Source: an uncultured Clostridium sp. (GTDB taxonomy: Bacteria > Bacillota > Clostridia > Lachnospirales > Lachnospiraceae). Taken from it: a stretch of DNA of 64,000 nt. The stretch is taken from positions 1 through 64,000 of the forward strand of contig UQBG01000008.1 in assembly GCA_900539185.1 (NCBI GenBank). Reading direction: 5' to 3'. The notes below the pieces were generated by a model. That model was not told the DNA's origin. It searched no databases and saw only the letters and a list, made by a program, of their open reading frames with translations. The first letter of the stretch is position 1. Every line of letters begins with the position of its first letter. Both the position numbers and the translations under genes were made by a program. Positions 26,355 to 35,946 of the stretch are shown piece after piece.

Positions 26355-29261
26355 TTACTCATCATCCGGATTCTCCTGCTCCTTTTTCTTTTTTTGCCTC
26401 TCCTGTCGTTCCAATAGATACTCTTCAGAGTAAAAAGTATCTTTCAGCACTATTTCTTTTTCCATAAATACGCTTTCCTTTTTACGATGTTCATGTATAA
26501 CAATCCCTGCAAACAACAAAACAGCTAATATACTTATGATTGCACCTTCAACAATTCCATTTTGCTGATATTCTAGCCGGATCGTATGTGTACCCTCTGT
26601 CAAATGTGTACTCACAAATCCATTAAAGAATAACGGATCAACCCCAACCTGTTCTTCATCAACATATAACTTCCAGTTATCATCATATGGAATACTTGTA
26701 AAAAAGATACCTTCCCGTTGTACATCTATGGTTCCTTCTAATCCATGTGATGTATAGGAATCAACCACCAGTTGCTGCTGTGAAAGCCTATCATATGCTT
26801 TTTCCCACTGTTCTTCATTAAATCGATACAGCTGGATTTGTCCATTTAAACCAAGATTCTGCTTCAATACATCCTCGTTTCCATTGTAGTAGATATAGTA
26901 TCGTTCCCCCTTTTCCAGATAACCAACAGCTGCAAACCGCTCTCCTATTTCTATATAGTAATCTCCAGCTTCCTCTGCTACACAATCCAACCTAAGTACA
27001 GACTCCTCGCCTTCTGTATATTTTTCACTCTTATTGTCCTGCACAAATACCCGTGAACCATCTTTATAAAACTGATTAACATCTCGCTGCTGCAGATCCT
27101 GTGTCATATAATATTGATTATTTACTACCGCACCCTCACAATTTTTCGTCTCAATATTGTCTACTGACAGGTCAACCGGTTCCAATACTCCAGTTACACC
27201 GCTTACACCTTCTACCCATTTATTGATATTTTCCGCATAATAAGCACTTAACTTCTCTCCATCTGTTCCAATTATATCTGAATAAGCATCATCAATCATA
27301 TATCCTACTGACAAACATGTTGGATTTTCATATATATATACATCTTCATCCTCTGATAATTTCGGATAATGATCAAACAAATTTTCAGTCGTAGAATATA
27401 ATTCTTCTGGTCCACGGCTATCTTGAACATTGGTATCATATATAATATATTGCATATTCATCAAAGATGCCGTAGCTGGTGTATATACATAGGACTTCAT
27501 CATGTTTCCCCCACCTAGAACTCCCATGTAATACAAATATTCTGAAATATTACTCATGGAACTGGCAAATATCGTATTCGTCTTTCGATCTAATAACATA
27601 CCACCATTTGTTCCACCTACGATATCACCAGCCGCCATCATTCTAGAAAATCCATTTGCCTCCTCCCGAGTATATTCCTGAACCAATGTCTTTTCCTTTT
27701 GATAATAATAATCGAATACCTCTACTGCCTGTCCGGAATTCCGATATATGAATGCATAATCAAAGTTGAGTGCCAGTTCCACGCATCCAAGAACAACCAG
27801 GATTTGCTTTCCTTTTCCCTTCAATAGCGAAACTACCAATAATGCAACCATATAGAACAGAAATATCATAATACTAAAGTAATATGTAAACTGATATTCC
27901 ACAGTTTCTGCAAATGCAAAGCAAAGTACCGACAGTATTACCCAGCCCAAACCAACCAGAACTCCCTTTACCAGAGTCAGACTTTGGAACTGTGTTTCTT
28001 CCAGTGCTACCCAACCTTCATACGCCAGAATAATGCATAGCAACGTAAAAAACAGAGCAAACCGATTTGGAAACCAAGTCGGATAATGCATCATATGAAA
28101 TACATAGTTTAAGCCGTTACAATTAAACGCTATCACATACAATATAACCAATGCCAGCTTCTTCAGTCGAACTGACAGCTTAATCTTTCCGTTCAAGAAA
28201 TACAAAGAAGTCAGCATCAACATCAACAAACCATAATATAGATTCACTTCTCCATAGCTATCGCTTGCAGTTCCACGATCCACTGCCCGGTTTAGCGCCA
28301 GAAAATTCTTAACAATATCAAAGAATGTTGTAAACCATGTCTGGTCTAACAAAACACTCTTTGTATAACTCTGTCCACTCATTTGCAATGCAGTTGGCAG
28401 CATAAGTACCGCTGATACAGCAATCGCCAACACAGAAATCAAAAAAATCTTTCCTGATTTTTTCACAAAGACTCGAAAGCCATCAAACTCCAACGTCAAA
28501 TAATACAAAATGATAAAGAAGCAAAATAATCCTGTAAGATAATAATTAAACAAAAAACTCAGCATCAAAGTAACAAAATAAAGCTTCCAGCCTTTATTTG
28601 CCACAAATTGTTCCAGTCCCAAAATAATCAGCGGAAAAATTGCTGCAACAATCAAATGTGTCCAATTATTAATATTGGATACCATGTACATACAAAGCGT
28701 ATATGACAACGAAAACAACATATTTGCAATTCTGTTTTGTGGTAATGCATGCATCGGACGATGAGTCAGAAAGTACAACATCGTTCCATTCATCGCCAGC
28801 AGATTAATTACAAATAAAACGGTACTGGTCTGCAAGATATAGCTTTCAGGAACCAGCATATAAATCAATGTAAACGGATTGAACATACCATAGGATAAAA
28901 TACTGTAGAAGTTCGTTCCAAATCCTGCATGCCAAGTATAAAGTAGCGAATCTCCGGTAGCCAATTTCCGTTTGAACTCCATAATAAACGGCCAACCCTG
29001 CAGGATAAAATCCCCATTTAACAGAGTTCCGTTTCCAAACGGCCAAAAATGCTTAACCGCCAGAACAACTACAACTGTTATCAGTATAATAAGACTGGAT
29101 ACAGCATATACATAGTAGGTTTTCCACCACATACTCATGTATTTGCCCTTCTTTGGCGTTGTTTCCTCTTTTACCATCTCCGGCACCTGTTTCTTTACTG
29201 CTTCCATGCGTTCTCCTTCTACCTCTTCTATGATCTCTCTCTGACTCATCCCATCTACCAT
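26355..29261 (-). CDS. yfhO: YfhO family membrane protein (GT-C-type fold)
   Basis: A 968-aa integral membrane protein. The N-terminal cytoplasmic 45 residues are followed by a transmembrane helix (about 47-68), an external loop containing NGDFILQGWPFIMEFKRKL, and roughly a dozen more helices up to about residue 510. A large extracellular beta-rich domain (about 510-910), a final helix (about 915-935) and a charged tail come next. This is the YfhO plan; in Bacillus and Listeria such proteins help glycosylate lipoteichoic or wall teichoic acids from lipid-linked sugars. The start overlaps the mtaB stop by 7 bp. A second in-frame ATG five codons on is also possible. Confidence 0.85.
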   Translation of the reverse strand: MVDGMSQREIIEEVEGERMEAVKKQVPEMVKEETTPKKGKYMSMWWKTYYVYAVSSLIILITVVVVLAVKHFWPFGNGTLLNGDFILQGWPFIMEFKRKLATGDSLLYTWHAGFGTNFYSILSYGMFNPFTLIYMLVPESYILQTSTVLFVINLLAMNGTMLYFLTHRPMHALPQNRIANMLFSLSYTLCMYMVSNINNWTHLIVAAIFPLIILGLEQFVANKGWKLYFVTLMLSFLFNYYLTGLFCFFIILYYLTLEFDGFRVFVKKSGKIFLISVLAIAVSAVLMLPTALQMSGQSYTKSVLLDQTWFTTFFDIVKNFLALNRAVDRGTASDSYGEVNLYYGLLMLMLTSLYFLNGKIKLSVRLKKLALVILYVIAFNCNGLNYVFHMMHYPTWFPNRFALFFTLLCIILAYEGWVALEETQFQSLTLVKGVLVGLGWVILSVLCFAFAETVEYQFTYYFSIMIFLFYMVALLVVSLLKGKGKQILVVLGCVELALNFDYAFIYRNSGQAVEVFDYYYQKEKTLVQEYTREEANGFSRMMAAGDIVGGTNGGMLLDRKTNTIFASSMSNISEYLYYMGVLGGGNMMKSYVYTPATASLMNMQYIIYDTNVQDSRGPEELYSTTENLFDHYPKLSEDEDVYIYENPTCLSVGYMIDDAYSDIIGTDGEKLSAYYAENINKWVEGVSGVTGVLEPVDLSVDNIETKNCEGAVVNNQYYMTQDLQQRDVNQFYKDGSRVFVQDNKSEKYTEGEESVLRLDCVAEEAGDYYIEIGERFAAVGYLEKGERYYIYYNGNEDVLKQNLGLNGQIQLYRFNEEQWEKAYDRLSQQQLVVDSYTSHGLEGTIDVQREGIFFTSIPYDDNWKLYVDEEQVGVDPLFFNGFVSTHLTEGTHTIRLEYQQNGIVEGAIISILAVLLFAGIVIHEHRKKESVFMEKEIVLKDTFYSEEYLLERQERQKKKKEQENPDDE

Positions 29262-30586
29262 ATTATCTCTGTTATCTGATTTCGGATATCCGTCTTTGAC
29301 GGAACCTTCACCTTCATATATCGTTCCGTATGTCCAACATACCAGTCTGATGTATCATTTTCAAGTGTTTCCATTTTCTCTTCTATCAGTACCTGCAGTT
29401 TTTCGCCCCGGAAGTCCTCCTCATACGCACGCTTCTGTCCGGCTGTCAGTTCCAGTAGCCGATCACTTCTTTGATTCTTAATCTGCTCCGGAATCTGATC
29501 CGGCAGTTTTTCTGCTACAGTCCCTCTTCTCTTTGAGTACTTGAATACATGCATTTCATACAGATTCAGCCGTTTCAGATTCTCATATGTCATCTGAAAC
29601 TCTTCCTCTGTCTCTCCGGGAAATCCCACGATCACATCCGTTGTAATCGCCGGACGGTCATATACTTTTCGCAGTCGATCACAGCTATCCATATATTCCT
29701 CGATCGTATACTTGCGATTCATCCGCTTTAAGGTTTCATTACAGGCACTCTGTAGTGACAGGTGAAAATGTGGACACAACTTTGTGACCCGAACCAGCCC
29801 CTGAACAAACTCCTCTGTTATAATCCGCGGCTCCAGCGAGCCAAGGCGGATTCTTACGATTCCATTTATCTCATTCAGTTGTTTTAGTAATGACAGTAAC
29901 GGCATGCCATCCAGTCTGCCGCTGTTTACTTCCTCATCCGTCCAATCCTTTCCGTAGGAACTGATATGAATACCGGTTAATACAATCTCCTTACACCCCT
30001 GTTTTGCCATACGTGTTACTTCTTCCACGATATCCTCCGGCTGTCGACTGCGAATCCTGCCTCTCACATATGGAATAATACAATACGTACAAAACTGATT
30101 GCACCCATCCTGAATCTTAATATATGCCCGGATATGATTGGAACGATGCTGAATCTCCAGTTCTTCATATTCCTGCTTCTGATTAATATCCAGCCAGTAT
30201 AGATCCCCTGTTTTATTATGCTCATCGAGATAGCCAAACAAAATGCTGACAATCTCCTTTTTGCGATTATTGCCAATCACCAGATCTACAGACAGATCCC
30301 TGAGTACCTCCTCCGGTGTGGTCTGCACATAGCATCCCACTGCTACCACGACTGCTTTCGGATTCCTTTTCTTTGCTCGATGCAACATCTGTCTGGACTT
30401 TTTTTCTGCCATATTAGTGACAGAACAGGTATTTACCAGATACACATCTGCTGTTTCTTCAAAACTTACAATCTCTGCTCCGGCCTGCTCAAGCAGTTCC
30501 TGCATGCCTTCAGTCTCATACTGGTTCACCTTACATCCAAGGGTCAGTGTCCCCACTCGAAGTCCTTCTAAGCGTTTCTTTACCAT
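29255..30586 (-). CDS. mtaB: tRNA t6A37 methylthiotransferase MtaB
   Basis: A 443-aa radical-SAM methylthiotransferase. It has an N-terminal UPF0004 domain with three cluster cysteines (GCKVNQYE; NTCSVTN; GCYVQ), then the radical-SAM motif CNQFCTYC (about residue 155) and a C-terminal TRAM domain (about 375-443). It converts t6A37 to ms2t6A37 in tRNA that reads ANN codons. In Bacillus the gene closes the dnaJ-prmA-rsmE cluster; here thiI and a cysteine desulfurase sit between. It overlaps thiI by 7 bp at its start and yfhO by 7 bp at its end. Confidence 0.92.
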   Translation of the reverse strand: MVKKRLEGLRVGTLTLGCKVNQYETEGMQELLEQAGAEIVSFEETADVYLVNTCSVTNMAEKKSRQMLHRAKKRNPKAVVVAVGCYVQTTPEEVLRDLSVDLVIGNNRKKEIVSILFGYLDEHNKTGDLYWLDINQKQEYEELEIQHRSNHIRAYIKIQDGCNQFCTYCIIPYVRGRIRSRQPEDIVEEVTRMAKQGCKEIVLTGIHISSYGKDWTDEEVNSGRLDGMPLLSLLKQLNEINGIVRIRLGSLEPRIITEEFVQGLVRVTKLCPHFHLSLQSACNETLKRMNRKYTIEEYMDSCDRLRKVYDRPAITTDVIVGFPGETEEEFQMTYENLKRLNLYEMHVFKYSKRRGTVAEKLPDQIPEQIKNQRSDRLLELTAGQKRAYEEDFRGEKLQVLIEEKMETLENDTSDWYVGHTERYMKVKVPSKTDIRNQITEIIW

Positions 30587-31761
30587 ACACTCATAACCTC
30601 TTCTGTATCCAGAGCCTCCTGTACCAGACGATCAATATCATCCGCCAACAGTGTTTCGGATGCCTCGATGTCAGCCAGCTTCGGTTTTGTCACCGGATGC
30701 TTTGCCACGAAGGTGGTACAGCAGTCCTCATATGGCAGAATCGATGTTTCGTATGTGTTGATTTTCTCGGAAATATCTACGATCTCCTGCTTATCCATGC
30801 CGATACATGGTCGGAATACCGGATACGTGCAGACTGCATTCGTTACCTGCAGACTATAGATCGTCTGACTCGCCACCTGTCCAATGCTCTCGCCCGTGAT
30901 CAATGCCTGACATTCATTCTTTTCCGCCAGCGTCTGTGCGATCCGCATCATATACCGCCGCATAATGATGGTTATCTCATCCTCCGGGCACTTATGGTAA
31001 ATCGCCTCCTGAATATCTGTAAAATGAACAATATGCAGCTTAATTGCTCCGGAATACTTTGCCACCAGCTTTGCCAGATCAATCACCTTCTGCTTTGCCT
31101 GTTCACTGGTATGCGGCGGTGCATCGAAATACACAGCCTCCAGATTTACACCACGTTTCGATACCATATACCCCGCTACCGGGCTGTCGATTCCGCCTGA
31201 CAGGAGCAACATGCCCTTTCCGTTTGTTCCAACCGGCAGTCCGCCCGGTCCCGGTAAGGTTACGGAATAGACGTAAATATTGTCTCTCAGTTCGATATTT
31301 AACATTACCTCCGGATGATGCACATCCACCTTCAGTTCCGGGAATGCATGCAATAAAACCGCACCGGCTTCCATATTCACTTCCATGGAATGCATCGGAT
31401 ACTCCTTGTTCACTCTCCGGCAGTTTGCCTTGAAGGTAAAGCTCTTGTCCTCATAGCTATCGTCCACAAACTGTACCAGTTTCTCTGCCAGTTCTTCCCA
31501 TGGCATCGTCGGAACAACCAGAACCGGACAGATACCTACGATACCAAATACATGCTGTAGTGCCTCGATTGCCTCATCAAAGTCATACTCCTCCAGGCAG
31601 TCCACAAAGATTCTTCCATATTCCTTCCGAACCAGGAACTTTCCGTCGATGCGTTTCATCGCCGACCGAATATTCTTGCACAGGATATCTTCAAATACAT
31701 ATCGATTCTTTCCCTTAGTTCCGATTTCTGCATATTTAATTAAAAATGATTTATATTCCAT
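30580..31761 (-). CDS. thiI: ThiI, tRNA 4-thiouridine / thiazole sulfurtransferase
   Basis: A 393-aa protein with a ferredoxin-like/THUMP N-terminal half (residues about 1-165) and a PP-loop ATPase domain with LLLSGGIDSPVAGYMVSKRG at about 185. It adenylates U8 of tRNA for 4-thiouridine formation. There is no C-terminal rhodanese domain, as in Bacillus, where sulfur comes directly from the neighbouring NifZ-type cysteine desulfurase; the same pair is found here with an 18-bp gap. Confidence 0.93.
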   Translation of the reverse strand: MEYKSFLIKYAEIGTKGKNRYVFEDILCKNIRSAMKRIDGKFLVRKEYGRIFVDCLEEYDFDEAIEALQHVFGIVGICPVLVVPTMPWEELAEKLVQFVDDSYEDKSFTFKANCRRVNKEYPMHSMEVNMEAGAVLLHAFPELKVDVHHPEVMLNIELRDNIYVYSVTLPGPGGLPVGTNGKGMLLLSGGIDSPVAGYMVSKRGVNLEAVYFDAPPHTSEQAKQKVIDLAKLVAKYSGAIKLHIVHFTDIQEAIYHKCPEDEITIIMRRYMMRIAQTLAEKNECQALITGESIGQVASQTIYSLQVTNAVCTYPVFRPCIGMDKQEIVDISEKINTYETSILPYEDCCTTFVAKHPVTKPKLADIEASETLLADDIDRLVQEALDTEEVMSVW

Positions 31762-31779
31762 TGTTTTATCTCTTTTCCT

Positions 31780-32925
31780 CTATCTTTTCACAAATGCTCT
31801 TCGTTTTGGCAGTTCCTCCGCTATCACCTGTACTGCATATTCCGCCTCTTCTACAGTAGAATAGACAGAAAAGCTAAACCGTAAGGTCGAGTTGAGCAGC
31901 TCCGGTGCCATCCCGATCGCCTGCAGGGTACCACTGATTGCCGGATGATTCGAAGAACAGGCCGAACCGGAGGAGCAATAGACTCCCTTTGCCTCCAGGG
32001 CGTGGAGCAGTACCTCTCCGCGCTCGATTCCTTCGAAACTGACACTGGCTATATGCGGTGCCTCTCCGGAATTGTCAATGACACCATCCAGCTTCTTCAC
32101 GCCGGTTAAAAATGCATCCTTTACCGCTTGTATCTGTGCGATTTTTTCCGTATGATTCGTGTACATTTCTTTTGCTGCTACACCAAGACCTGCGATTCCC
32201 GGTACATTTTCCGTGCCGGAACGCATATCCTTCTGCTGGCCTCCGCCATAGATGATCGGTTTTATCCTCACCTTATCGCGAATATATAGGAACCCAACGC
32301 CTTTCGGTCCGTGGATTTTATGTCCGCTGACCGAAAGCAGATCAATCTGGCAGCGTTTCGGTGAGATTTTTAGTTTTCCATAGGCCTGTATTGCATCTAC
32401 ATGAAACAAAATCTCCGGATCGATCTTCTTGATCCGTTTCCCGATCTCTTCGATTGGTTCAATCGCCCCGATCTCATTGTTTACCATCATAACGGATACC
32501 AGTATCGTATCCGCATCGATTGCCCGGCACACATCCTCCGGATCTACCAGTCCATGTTCGTCCACATCCAGAAATGTAATCCGATACCCCTGTTCCTCTA
32601 AAAACAACAGTGGATTATACACAGATGCATGTTCGATCCGGGTGGATATGATGTGTTTTCCTTTTCGTTTATTTGCCAGTGCGGCTCCGATCAAAGCCAT
32701 GTTATTGGATTCCGTACCACCGGAGGTAAACACGATCTCCTTTGGTTCTACCTTCAGTGTCTTTGCGATACTCTCCTGCGCATCCTTTATATACCGGCTC
32801 GCCTCTGCACCCTTCTTATGTCTGGAGGATGGATTTCCATAATCGATATCCATAACCTTCTTTACCATGGTCTGTACTGCTTCCGATGCTCTCGTCGTTG
32901 CCGCATTATCAAAATATGCTTCCAT
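31780..32925 (-). CDS. Cysteine desulfurase (NifS/IscS family, NifZ-like partner of ThiI)
   Basis: A 381-aa class V PLP enzyme from MEAYFDNAATTR; the open frame runs 17 codons further into the rsmE end, but family proteins start at this motif. Hallmarks: TSGGTESNNMAL, NNEIGAIEPI, HVDAIQAYGK, the PLP lysine in SVSGHKIHGPKG (about 200), and the catalytic cysteine in GVYCSSGSACSS (about 320). It removes sulfur from cysteine and most likely passes it to ThiI immediately downstream. The start lies 19 bp after the rsmE stop. Confidence 0.92.
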   Translation of the reverse strand: MEAYFDNAATTRASEAVQTMVKKVMDIDYGNPSSRHKKGAEASRYIKDAQESIAKTLKVEPKEIVFTSGGTESNNMALIGAALANKRKGKHIISTRIEHASVYNPLLFLEEQGYRITFLDVDEHGLVDPEDVCRAIDADTILVSVMMVNNEIGAIEPIEEIGKRIKKIDPEILFHVDAIQAYGKLKISPKRCQIDLLSVSGHKIHGPKGVGFLYIRDKVRIKPIIYGGGQQKDMRSGTENVPGIAGLGVAAKEMYTNHTEKIAQIQAVKDAFLTGVKKLDGVIDNSGEAPHIASVSFEGIERGEVLLHALEAKGVYCSSGSACSSNHPAISGTLQAIGMAPELLNSTLRFSFSVYSTVEEAEYAVQVIAEELPKRRAFVKR

Positions 32926-32944
32926 CTTCCCTGTTACTCCTGTT

Positions 32945-33697
32945 TCACTCTGTTTCTGCCGCTGTTTCCAGTTCAAACATCAGAATCGATAGAAGCGTCA
33001 TCCCTGCCGTCTCCGTCCGCAGAATCCGATGTCCGAGCGTCAGACACTCTGCACCGACTGCACAGGCTGCCTGCACCTCCGATTCCTCAAATCCGCCCTC
33101 CGGACCGATAAAGATCCCGACAGACCGCTTGCCGATCACCTGACGCACGGTCTGTGCGGCATGCCGCATCCCTCTTGCATCCTCATACGGAATCAGTATC
33201 ATATCCAATGACTGGGCATCCTGTAAGGCTTCCGAGAAGCTCATAACACGGTCTACGACCGGCAGAATCCCCCGTTTGGACTGCTTCGCCGCACTTAAGG
33301 CAATCGCATTGTATCGTTCTACCTTTTTTTCCGCTTTCTTCGCATCCAGCTTCACAACACTTCGCCTGGTCATCACCGGAACGATGCGAACGGCTCCCAG
33401 TTCGACTGCCTTCTGAATAATCAGCTCCAGCTTATCTCCCTTTGGATATCCCTGATAAAGGGTAATCTGTGTCGGAAGCTCTGCATTGCTATCCAGTATA
33501 TCAATCACACGCAGCTGTGCCGCATTCTCTATATACTTTTCGATTTCACAGACATACTCCCGTTCACTTCCGTCACTCACCGTCACCTGTTCTCCGACCT
33601 TTAGGCGAAGTACATGCTTCATATGATTCAGATCCTCTCCGGTAATGGGAATCGTATCTCCCATACAGGCTGTCTGTTCTACAAAAAAACGATACAT
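32945..33697 (-). CDS. rsmE: 16S rRNA m3U1498 methyltransferase RsmE
   Basis: A 250-aa SPOUT-class methyltransferase: N-terminal PUA-like domain (HMKHVLRLKVGEQVTVSDG) and the trefoil-knot signatures QKAVELGAVRIVPV, IALSAAKQSKRGILP, GIFIGPEGGFEESEV and LGHRILRTETAGM. It methylates U1498 of 16S rRNA. It lies 25 bp downstream of prmA, in the conserved dnaJ-prmA-rsmE order. Confidence 0.94.
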   Translation of the reverse strand: MYRFFVEQTACMGDTIPITGEDLNHMKHVLRLKVGEQVTVSDGSEREYVCEIEKYIENAAQLRVIDILDSNAELPTQITLYQGYPKGDKLELIIQKAVELGAVRIVPVMTRRSVVKLDAKKAEKKVERYNAIALSAAKQSKRGILPVVDRVMSFSEALQDAQSLDMILIPYEDARGMRHAAQTVRQVIGKRSVGIFIGPEGGFEESEVQAACAVGAECLTLGHRILRTETAGMTLLSILMFELETAAETE

Positions 33698-33722
33698 GCT
33701 CTTTCTCTCCTGCCTGCGTCGC

Positions 33723-34703
33723 CTACGATCTCTGTTTCGCCGTAAAGCATACCCAGTCCTTCATATATGTGGTTTCTATTATTTCAAATCCGTTTGCGAG
33801 CAGTGCCTGCCGCACTTCCTCTTCTTTCGTATGAATGATTCCGGAAGAAATGAAGATTCCATCCGGCTTCATATACGGAGCCACTTTGCCTGACAACGGA
33901 ATAATGACATCTGCCAGAATATTCGCCACTACGATATCATACTGTGGCAGACTCCCCTTTGCCTGTGCCATATGCTCAGCAAACGCTTCATCTGCTATCA
34001 CATTTCCCTGCATAAAGTTTGCCTGCTGATCTGAGATATGATTGACTCTGCAGTTCTCATAACTGGCATCCACCGCCAAGGGATCAATATCCACTCCGAA
34101 AACTTGACCGGCACCCAGCTTTGCAGCGATAATGGATAGAATTCCGCTTCCGCATCCCGCATCAAATACCGTCTCTTTCCCGGTCAGATACTTCTCAAGC
34201 TGTTCTATACACAGCTTTGTTGTCTCATGTGCACCGGTTCCGAACGCAGTTCCCGGATCAATCTCTATCATGATATCACCTGGTTTCCGCTCCACCTCCG
34301 ACTCCGGAATCCAGGTCGGCTTAATCAGAATCTGATTCAGCCAAAACGGATGAAAGAACTCCTTCCAGTTATTGATCCAGTCCTTATCCTCTGTCTCACC
34401 CAGTGTCAGCCTGCCGGAGCCGATATCCATGTATTGACGCATATCTTCTAATGCTTCTTTTATCTGTGCCACCAATGCATCCACATCCGTTTCCGGATTG
34501 TCGATATAACACGAAATGAGGGCAACCCCATCATCCGGCGGAAGCTCCGGCAATATGTCAATAAACATTGCCTTCTGATCTTCCTCCGACAACGGAACCT
34601 TGTCCTCAATCTCAATACCCTCGACGCCTAATTCGCCGAGGGTATAACTTATCATATCTACTGCTTCAGTGGTTGTTTCTATGGTTATTTTTTTCCATAT
34701 CAT
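33723..34703 (-). CDS. prmA: Ribosomal protein L11 methyltransferase PrmA
   Basis: A 326-aa SAM-dependent methyltransferase. The N-terminal substrate-binding domain (about 1-110) begins WKKITIETTTEAVDMISYTLGELG. The catalytic domain shows DPGTAFGTGAHETTKLCIEQLEKY, VFDAGCGSGILSIIAAKLGA and DIVVANILADVIIPL (NIL box). It methylates several lysines of L11. Its ATG overlaps the dnaJ stop by 4 bp. Confidence 0.94.
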   Translation of the reverse strand: MIWKKITIETTTEAVDMISYTLGELGVEGIEIEDKVPLSEEDQKAMFIDILPELPPDDGVALISCYIDNPETDVDALVAQIKEALEDMRQYMDIGSGRLTLGETEDKDWINNWKEFFHPFWLNQILIKPTWIPESEVERKPGDIMIEIDPGTAFGTGAHETTKLCIEQLEKYLTGKETVFDAGCGSGILSIIAAKLGAGQVFGVDIDPLAVDASYENCRVNHISDQQANFMQGNVIADEAFAEHMAQAKGSLPQYDIVVANILADVIIPLSGKVAPYMKPDGIFISSGIIHTKEEEVRQALLANGFEIIETTYMKDWVCFTAKQRS

Positions 34704-35872
34704 TTTCTTTTTCCACCAAATCCTTTTTTCTTGTGATCACCGAAGCTGAATCCGCCGGAATCTGTCGACCGTCTGGCCGTAGAACCGGTTGCCGCATCAT
34801 ACTGCTTCAGGATATCTGTCTGTTCTGCCGTAAGCTTATCCGGCACCTGAACAATCAGTGTTACGTAATGATTACCACGTACATTCTTATTTCGCAGCGT
34901 CGGTACACCCTTGCCTTTCAGCGTAATCCGGGTATCTGTCTGTGTACCTGGACTGATATTATAGTCCATCGGTCCATCGATCGTATTGATCTGAATCGTA
35001 CCACCCAGTGCTGCCTGTGTAAATGTAATTGGTTCTGATGAATACAGGTCATATTCTTTCCGCTGGAACTTTGGATGCTTATCTACTAATACAGATACCA
35101 GCAGATCTCCTCGCTCGCCGCCGTTCATACCCGGCTCGCCCTTGCCTCGGATACGGATACTCTGACCATTATCAATACCGGCCGGTATCACTACCTGTAT
35201 CTTCTTCTTACTCTTTACATATCCTGTACCTGCACAGTGACTGCACTTATAACGGATCACCTTACCGGTACCGGAACATTCCGGACAGATCGTAGCACTT
35301 CTTACTACGCCAAACAGGGACTGCTGGGTAGTAACTACCTGACCTTTACCATTACACTTCGGACAGGTTTCCGGGCTATGTCCGGGCTGTGCACCCGTAC
35401 CATGACAAACCTCGCACTCATCCTTCAGTGGAAGTTCCAGTTCCTTCTGTGCTCCGAATACAGCCTCTTCAAACTTTACACGAACCGTAGTCTTAATATT
35501 CTGTCCCTTCATCGGTCCGTTCGCCTGCCGACTGCTTCTGCCGCCGCCAAACATATCTCCAAAGATATCTCCAAAGATATCTCCCATATCATTCATATCG
35601 AAGCCAAATCCGCCTTCGAATCCACCTGGTCCGCCACCCTGTTCAAATGCCGCATGACCAAACTGATCATACTTTGCACGCTTCTCCGGGTTACTTAACA
35701 CTTCATAGGCTTCAGAAGCTTCCTTGAACTTCTCCTCTGCTTCTTTATCGCCTGGATGCATATCCGGATGATACTTCTTTGCCAGGGTACGATAGGCTTT
35801 TTTCAGTTCTGCTTCATCAGCTGTCTTGGATACGCCCAGGACTTCATAATAATCTCTCTTACTCTCTGCCAT
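34700..35872 (-). CDS. dnaJ: Chaperone DnaJ
   Basis: A 390-aa type I J-protein: J domain (residues 1-70, KKYHPDMHPGDKEAEEKF with HPD), Gly/Phe region (about 75-115), four CxxCxGxG zinc repeats (CEVCHGTG, CPKCNGKG, CPECSGTG, CSHCAGTG; about 145-220) and substrate-binding C-terminal domains. Co-chaperone stimulating DnaK. It is separated from dnaK by a 74-bp gap filled by a strong hairpin. Confidence 0.97.
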   Translation of the reverse strand: MAESKRDYYEVLGVSKTADEAELKKAYRTLAKKYHPDMHPGDKEAEEKFKEASEAYEVLSNPEKRAKYDQFGHAAFEQGGGPGGFEGGFGFDMNDMGDIFGDIFGDMFGGGRSSRQANGPMKGQNIKTTVRVKFEEAVFGAQKELELPLKDECEVCHGTGAQPGHSPETCPKCNGKGQVVTTQQSLFGVVRSATICPECSGTGKVIRYKCSHCAGTGYVKSKKKIQVVIPAGIDNGQSIRIRGKGEPGMNGGERGDLLVSVLVDKHPKFQRKEYDLYSSEPITFTQAALGGTIQINTIDGPMDYNISPGTQTDTRITLKGKGVPTLRNKNVRGNHYVTLIVQVPDKLTAEQTDILKQYDAATGSTARRSTDSGGFSFGDHKKKGFGGKRK

Positions 35873-35900
35873 CGTCTATCACCTTATCACTTATTAAAGT

Positions 35901-35936
35901 TACGCACAGACGTATCATATCATACATCTGTGCGTA
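35901..35936 (-). other. Strong hairpin between dnaK and dnaJ
   Basis: The 15-base arms TACGCACAGACGTAT (35901-35915) and ATACATCTGTGCGTA (35922-35936) pair along their full length with one wobble and a 6-base loop. No proper U run follows on the minus strand (only CTTTAAT), so a partial terminator, RNase processing site or 3' stabiliser of the dnaK message is more likely than a full stop. Confidence 0.6.
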
Positions 35937-35946
35937 TTCGCAAGTA

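Noticed and set aside
30547..31200. 217-codon plus-strand open frame
   Set aside because: Antisense to thiI and the mtaB start; no supporting features.
30580..33000. TPP riboswitch near thiI
   Set aside because: There is no leader of adequate length; thiI lies 18 bp after the desulfurase gene and probably serves tRNA thiolation.
35873..35946. dnaK-dnaJ hairpin as a full terminator
   Set aside because: No run of U follows on the transcribed strand, and dnaJ-prmA-rsmE have no other obvious promoter.
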